This document shows positions 60,817 to 64,000 of a stretch of DNA of 64,000 bases, piece by piece. The stretch spans positions 1-64,000 of the forward strand of contig CAYYBG010000004.1 of NCBI GenBank assembly GCA_964470195.1, in the 5' to 3' direction. Position 1 is the first letter of the stretch; every line of letters starts with the position of its first letter. The stretch is from RFPI01 sp964470195 (lineage in GTDB: Bacteria > Pseudomonadota > Gammaproteobacteria > Burkholderiales > Methylophilaceae). A program made the position numbers and the translations under genes. The notes beneath the pieces are model-generated. The model saw only the letters and a list, made by a program, of their open reading frames with translations, was not told the DNA's origin and searched no databases.

Positions 60817-63303
60817 TTAATTAGCAGGCTTGTCAGGACCACCAAAGTCATATCTCAAGCCAATCCATCCCGCTCTTGGAGCACCCGGCAATAAGCCAAG
60901 TGGGCGAGATTCTTCACCTTGATATAGACCGTTAGTACCAAACTGTGTTTCACCAAAGCGGCCACCAACATAATAGTCACGATCAAAGATGTTAATCGCT
61001 TTGGCAAAAGCTTTCCAGCCATTACCCAAATTGTATTGAGTATCTAAGTTAACAACAAAGTATCCACCCAACTTACCTCTTCCAGATGAGCACTCTTCAT
61101 TACCTTCACAACGCGGGTCATTAGCACGGTGTTGGTTATTCTCATTACCCCAGACAAACTGGTCAGAGAAACCAATCACGTTAGTACCTACGGTCCACTC
61201 AGGTGTCATTGCGTATTGTGCACGGAATTTCAACTGATGTTTTGGAATAGAAGGCAAACGATCACCTTTACGAGCAGTGTATTGACCTTCTAAATTCGGA
61301 TTACCAAGTTCGGCAGCCTGCTCTTCTGTGATAGAGGTGGAGTTTCCAGGATTGGTAAATGTGACATCAGTATCATAGGTCGCTCTGATATAGCTATAGG
61401 ATGCTGACCATTTAAATTTATCCATATTTCCAGACAAACCTAAATCGAAACCTTCACGCACTGTACGTCCGATATTTTTAAAGTATCCTGCACCAGTCAA
61501 AGTATTTGCTGCAGTAAATTGAATATCGTCATGGTTGACAGCACGATACAGTCCTGCATTCCAGCGAATATCTTCAGTCAAGTTACCACGACCACCTAAT
61601 TCATAGGTTTTTGCCACAACTTGATTTAATGGAGGATCATCAGCCATTTGCGCTGGTAATAGACAAGGGAAAGCAGGATTGGAACAACCCAACTCAATAG
61701 AGGTTGGAGCACGACTAGACTCACTATATGAGCCATACAGTGAGGTTGTGGTTGTCGGTGTAAAAGTTAATCCCACAGAAGGATTTAAACGAGTATAGCT
61801 ATCGCGTGCAGTCAGCGTATTAGGGACAAAAGATCCTCGCAATGTATCGACGTTATCAACACGAGTAAAATTCCAACTTGCCCCCGCGTTTAAATGCCAA
61901 TAGTCATTTAACGATAAAGTGTCCGAGGTAAACAGTCTGGCAGTCCACTGCTTACCTGTTAGACCTGTGGTTTGCTCAGAGGGAAGAACACCACCACCAG
62001 AAAGATTCACTTTTCTGGATGCATCAAAAACATTCGGATTAACAAGCGCTAAGGCTTCATCATCACCATCTTCATACTCAAAAGCCCCTACATTGGCCGA
62101 GAAACCTTGTTTGAAGCGGATAATGGAATAATCATAACCAAAACCTACAATGAAATTGTTTTTCTTTCCGAACAAATCGTCATTTTTGGCAACCTGAGTG
62201 GTAAAGCCATAAGTGTCTTGACGCGTTTTAGTACGATTCATGACCGAGCCTTTTAATTCCTCAATATCATCGGCATCTATCGCAGTACCAATATCACCAA
62301 AACCTCTGCTTTCCAATAACTCTAGGTAATTATCAAAATTTGCATTTGAGTCATCGGTTTCCCAACCATCACCATTTCTGGTGTGACGATTAGACTTTCT
62401 GTAATAAATATTCCCTGACAACATTGTAGTGTCATTCATCCAATGCGAGCCGTTTAAGGCTAAGAAGTGGGAATAGTTGTTGGTAAAGTCTGGACGTGTG
62501 TGAATTTGATCACGATCACCACGCAAGAAAAATTCGGGTGTAAAACCGTTACCAATCAGATTATTATCGGTTCCAATATAGGTCAGGTCTAAACGCGTGG
62601 TTTCATTCTGCCAACCAATTTTAGAGAATAATTGATTCAGGTGTGACGGTGAGTTTTTGCGCCATCCATCCTCTGTTAAATGTTGATAACCAAACATAAA
62701 GTCAACAGAACCATCCTTGGAAACACCGCCCGCTTCAATCAATGCACGCTGACGACCCCAGGATCCAGCTTCGTATTCCAGCCCTATGCCTTGATTATCA
62801 CGACCATTTTTGGTTTGAATGGCAATGGCACCTCCCAAGGTATTCAAGCCATAAACTGGGTTAGAGCCAGGAACTATTTGCATATTACCAATAGCAAAGC
62901 TAGGAATTTTGTCCCACAGTGTCACATCACCAAACGACTCATTGACACGTACGCCATCCACATAGGTAGATAGGCCTTGAGCATTACCCAACAAGGGGGT
63001 GGAGGAATAACCGCGGAAATTAATTTCTGGCTGCCAAGGGTTACCGGTCATATCTGACACGGTCACGCCTTGCATGTTGTTGACCATATAATCGGCAATA
63101 GAAACACCAGGCTGCTTGTTAACATCAGCCGCTTTGACAGTTTGAATATTGCTGGGAATCAAGTTGATTGGTACACCAATGCCAGGCAATGGAGAAGTTG
63201 AGACAACCTCTACTTTGTCCGACTTGAGATCTGCCGCATTTGCCAGTGGCGAAACCAAGGCCGTCATTACAGCCAAATAACTGATTTTTAGATTTGCTTT
63301 CAT
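60817..63303 (-). CDS. TonB-dependent outer-membrane receptor, substrate unknown
   Basis: An 828-residue outer-membrane protein with a signal peptide (MKANLKISYLAVMTALVSPLANA). The plug domain contains VSIADYMVNNMQGVTV, INFRGYSSTPL, YVDGVRVNESFGDV and VYGLNTLGGAIAIQT. The barrel ends with GLRYDFGGPDKPAN, eight residues beyond the usual terminal aromatic. Two cysteine pairs in predicted extracellular loops (CSNPAFPC near residue 555, CEGNEEC near residue 740) may form disulfides. There is no STN signalling domain and no neighbouring ExbBD, so the ligand cannot be named. ATG 63303 starts the signal peptide. Confidence 0.92.
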   Translation of the reverse strand: MKANLKISYLAVMTALVSPLANAADLKSDKVEVVSTSPLPGIGVPINLIPSNIQTVKAADVNKQPGVSIADYMVNNMQGVTVSDMTGNPWQPEINFRGYSSTPLLGNAQGLSTYVDGVRVNESFGDVTLWDKIPSFAIGNMQIVPGSNPVYGLNTLGGAIAIQTKNGRDNQGIGLEYEAGSWGRQRALIEAGGVSKDGSVDFMFGYQHLTEDGWRKNSPSHLNQLFSKIGWQNETTRLDLTYIGTDNNLIGNGFTPEFFLRGDRDQIHTRPDFTNNYSHFLALNGSHWMNDTTMLSGNIYYRKSNRHTRNGDGWETDDSNANFDNYLELLESRGFGDIGTAIDADDIEELKGSVMNRTKTRQDTYGFTTQVAKNDDLFGKKNNFIVGFGYDYSIIRFKQGFSANVGAFEYEDGDDEALALVNPNVFDASRKVNLSGGGVLPSEQTTGLTGKQWTARLFTSDTLSLNDYWHLNAGASWNFTRVDNVDTLRGSFVPNTLTARDSYTRLNPSVGLTFTPTTTTSLYGSYSESSRAPTSIELGCSNPAFPCLLPAQMADDPPLNQVVAKTYELGGRGNLTEDIRWNAGLYRAVNHDDIQFTAANTLTGAGYFKNIGRTVREGFDLGLSGNMDKFKWSASYSYIRATYDTDVTFTNPGNSTSITEEQAAELGNPNLEGQYTARKGDRLPSIPKHQLKFRAQYAMTPEWTVGTNVIGFSDQFVWGNENNQHRANDPRCEGNEECSSGRGKLGGYFVVNLDTQYNLGNGWKAFAKAINIFDRDYYVGGRFGETQFGTNGLYQGEESRPLGLLPGAPRAGWIGLRYDFGGPDKPAN

Positions 63304-63336
63304 TAAATTCTCGTCTATGAAAAAAATACTTGGCAA

Positions 63337-63370
63337 ATTATATATAAATCAGTTCGGGAATATTTCCCGA
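63337..63370 (-). promoter_or_regulatory. Promoter and palindromic operator candidate of the TonB receptor
   Basis: A TATAAT on the minus strand (63337-63342) lies 33 bp before the ATG. The palindrome TCGGGAA-TAT-TTCCCGA (63354-63370) covers the -35 position, where no good -35 hexamer is seen. This suggests a DNA-binding regulator acts here. Not a Fur box. Confidence 0.55.
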
Positions 63371-63394
63371 TATTCTAGGGGAATCTCTACTTAT

Positions 63395-64000
63395 CTAGGG
63401 ATCCAAACCTTTTTCTAGATCGCTTGCTTCTATTAAGCCATGTTGTATCGCAATTTTTAATATATCGATTGAGCTGACTGCATCGAGTTTCTTCTTGATA
63501 ATGCTCTGATAGTTGGCAATGGTTTTTGCACTTAATTTCAAGGAATCTGCAATATCATCTATTTCTTTACCCTCCGCAATTAGCCTAAAAATTTGAAATT
63601 CTTTGGAATTCAACTCAGCTAGAGGATTAATAGGTTTAGTCACTGTATCGATAGCAAAACTCTGCGCCACCGAAGAACTCATGAAATTTTTGCCAATCGC
63701 CACCGCCTTTAATGCGCTGACTAACTCGTCTCCCAAACTTGACTTGGTCAGATACCCTTTTGCACCAGCTTTCAGACAATGAGAAACAAAAGGTCCACGC
63801 TCATACATGGATAAAATAATGACTTTGGCACTTGGATTTTTGGTGAGAATTCTTATCATAGCTTCGATACCGCCCATACCCGGCATATGAATATCCATAA
63901 TGGTGATATCTGGATTTAGTTTTGAATGTAATTCGCAGGCACGCTCACCACTATCAGCCTCTGCAATGACTTGAAATTCACTCGACATATCCAATAATCT
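63395..64000 (-). CDS. LuxR/NarL-type response regulator, N-terminus cut by window edge
   Basis: Two-component response regulator. The receiver domain is seen from RLLDMSSEFQVIAEAD onward; the first strand and acidic pocket lie outside the window. The phospho-acceptor Asp is in DITIMDIHMPGMGG, and later conserved residues are in VIILSMYERG and GAKGYLTKSS. The C-terminal HTH reads LNSKEFQIFRLIAEGKEIDDIADSL then AKTIANYQSIIKKKLD. The sensor kinase is not visible. It lies upstream of, and parallel to, the TonB receptor gene. Confidence 0.9.
   Translation of the reverse strand, partial: RLLDMSSEFQVIAEADSGERACELHSKLNPDITIMDIHMPGMGGIEAMIRILTKNPSAKVIILSMYERGPFVSHCLKAGAKGYLTKSSLGDELVSALKAVAIGKNFMSSSVAQSFAIDTVTKPINPLAELNSKEFQIFRLIAEGKEIDDIADSLKLSAKTIANYQSIIKKKLDAVSSIDILKIAIQHGLIEASDLEKGLDP

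Overview
The window looks like the chromosome of a methylotrophic betaproteobacterium, most likely a member of the Methylophilaceae of the Methylotenera type. This is inferred from three things: moderate G+C content, betaproteobacterial gene orders (rpsF-priB-rpsR-rplI then dnaB-alr; rnm-yciO-M50-trpS-scpA-scpB-rluB; yciB-yciI-bolA-ppiC; sucC-sucD-ankyrin-nadE-glnB), and a cluster for methanofuran/methanopterin-type C1 cofactor synthesis. The window is densely coded. I saw no rRNA, tRNA, CRISPR array, prophage or intact transposase.

Layout. 1-3.9 kb: alr (cut by the window edge), dnaB and the small ribosomal operon. 3.9-10.9 kb: the C1-cofactor island, with an MfnE-like kinase, pabB, an MfnF-like protein, an MfnD-like ATP-grasp ligase and a divergent HisA-like protein. 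It is split by a degraded mobile integron at 4.57-6.75 kb. 10.9-15.3 kb: amtB with a sigma-54/NtrC-type control region, a DUF3301 protein, gluQ, hslO and a SpoU methyltransferase. 15.4-17.8 kb: dhaL-dhaK-rpiA. 17.9-21.1 kb: a periplasmic four-EF-hand protein with short, lanmodulin-like spacing, rsuA-like, blc, yigZ and a DUF302 protein. 21.3-26.6 kb: typA and two DEAD-box helicases. 26.9-30.3 kb: a 1107-residue cysteine-free cadherin/Ig-like protein. 30.4-43.6 kb: truncated haemoglobin, purT, a COG0523 GTPase, hrpA, kup, an M48 lipoprotein, dapD-arsC-like-dapE and prmB. 43.6-49.8 kb: rnm to rluB on the minus strand. 49.9-54.1 kb: yciB-yciI-bolA-ppiC and feoAB. 54.2-59.2 kb: glnB, nadE, an exported ankyrin protein and sucDC. 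59.3-64 kb: serB, a periplasmic cyclophilin, a TonB-dependent receptor and a truncated LuxR-type response regulator.

The most striking feature is the integron. A truncated intI pseudogene is read on the minus strand. A divergent perfect -35 promoter, an attI-like core and three gene cassettes with recognisable attC sites follow on the plus strand. The last attC is joined, exactly at the expected integrase cut position, to the first 15 codons of a second MfnE-like kinase gene that overlaps the end of pabB. An intact but diverged kinase gene is fused to the broken end of intI. This suggests that integrase acted on a secondary site inside a C1-cofactor gene, and that the kinase was then replaced or regained.

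The genes fit a one-carbon lifestyle. The cofactor genes support formaldehyde oxidation, pabB supplies p-aminobenzoate, rpiA serves ribulose monophosphate regeneration, purT uses formate directly, and amtB/glnB manage nitrogen. Several dispersed palindromic intergenic repeats (CATTCCC...GGGAATG type) sit at gene ends between 18 and 31 kb.
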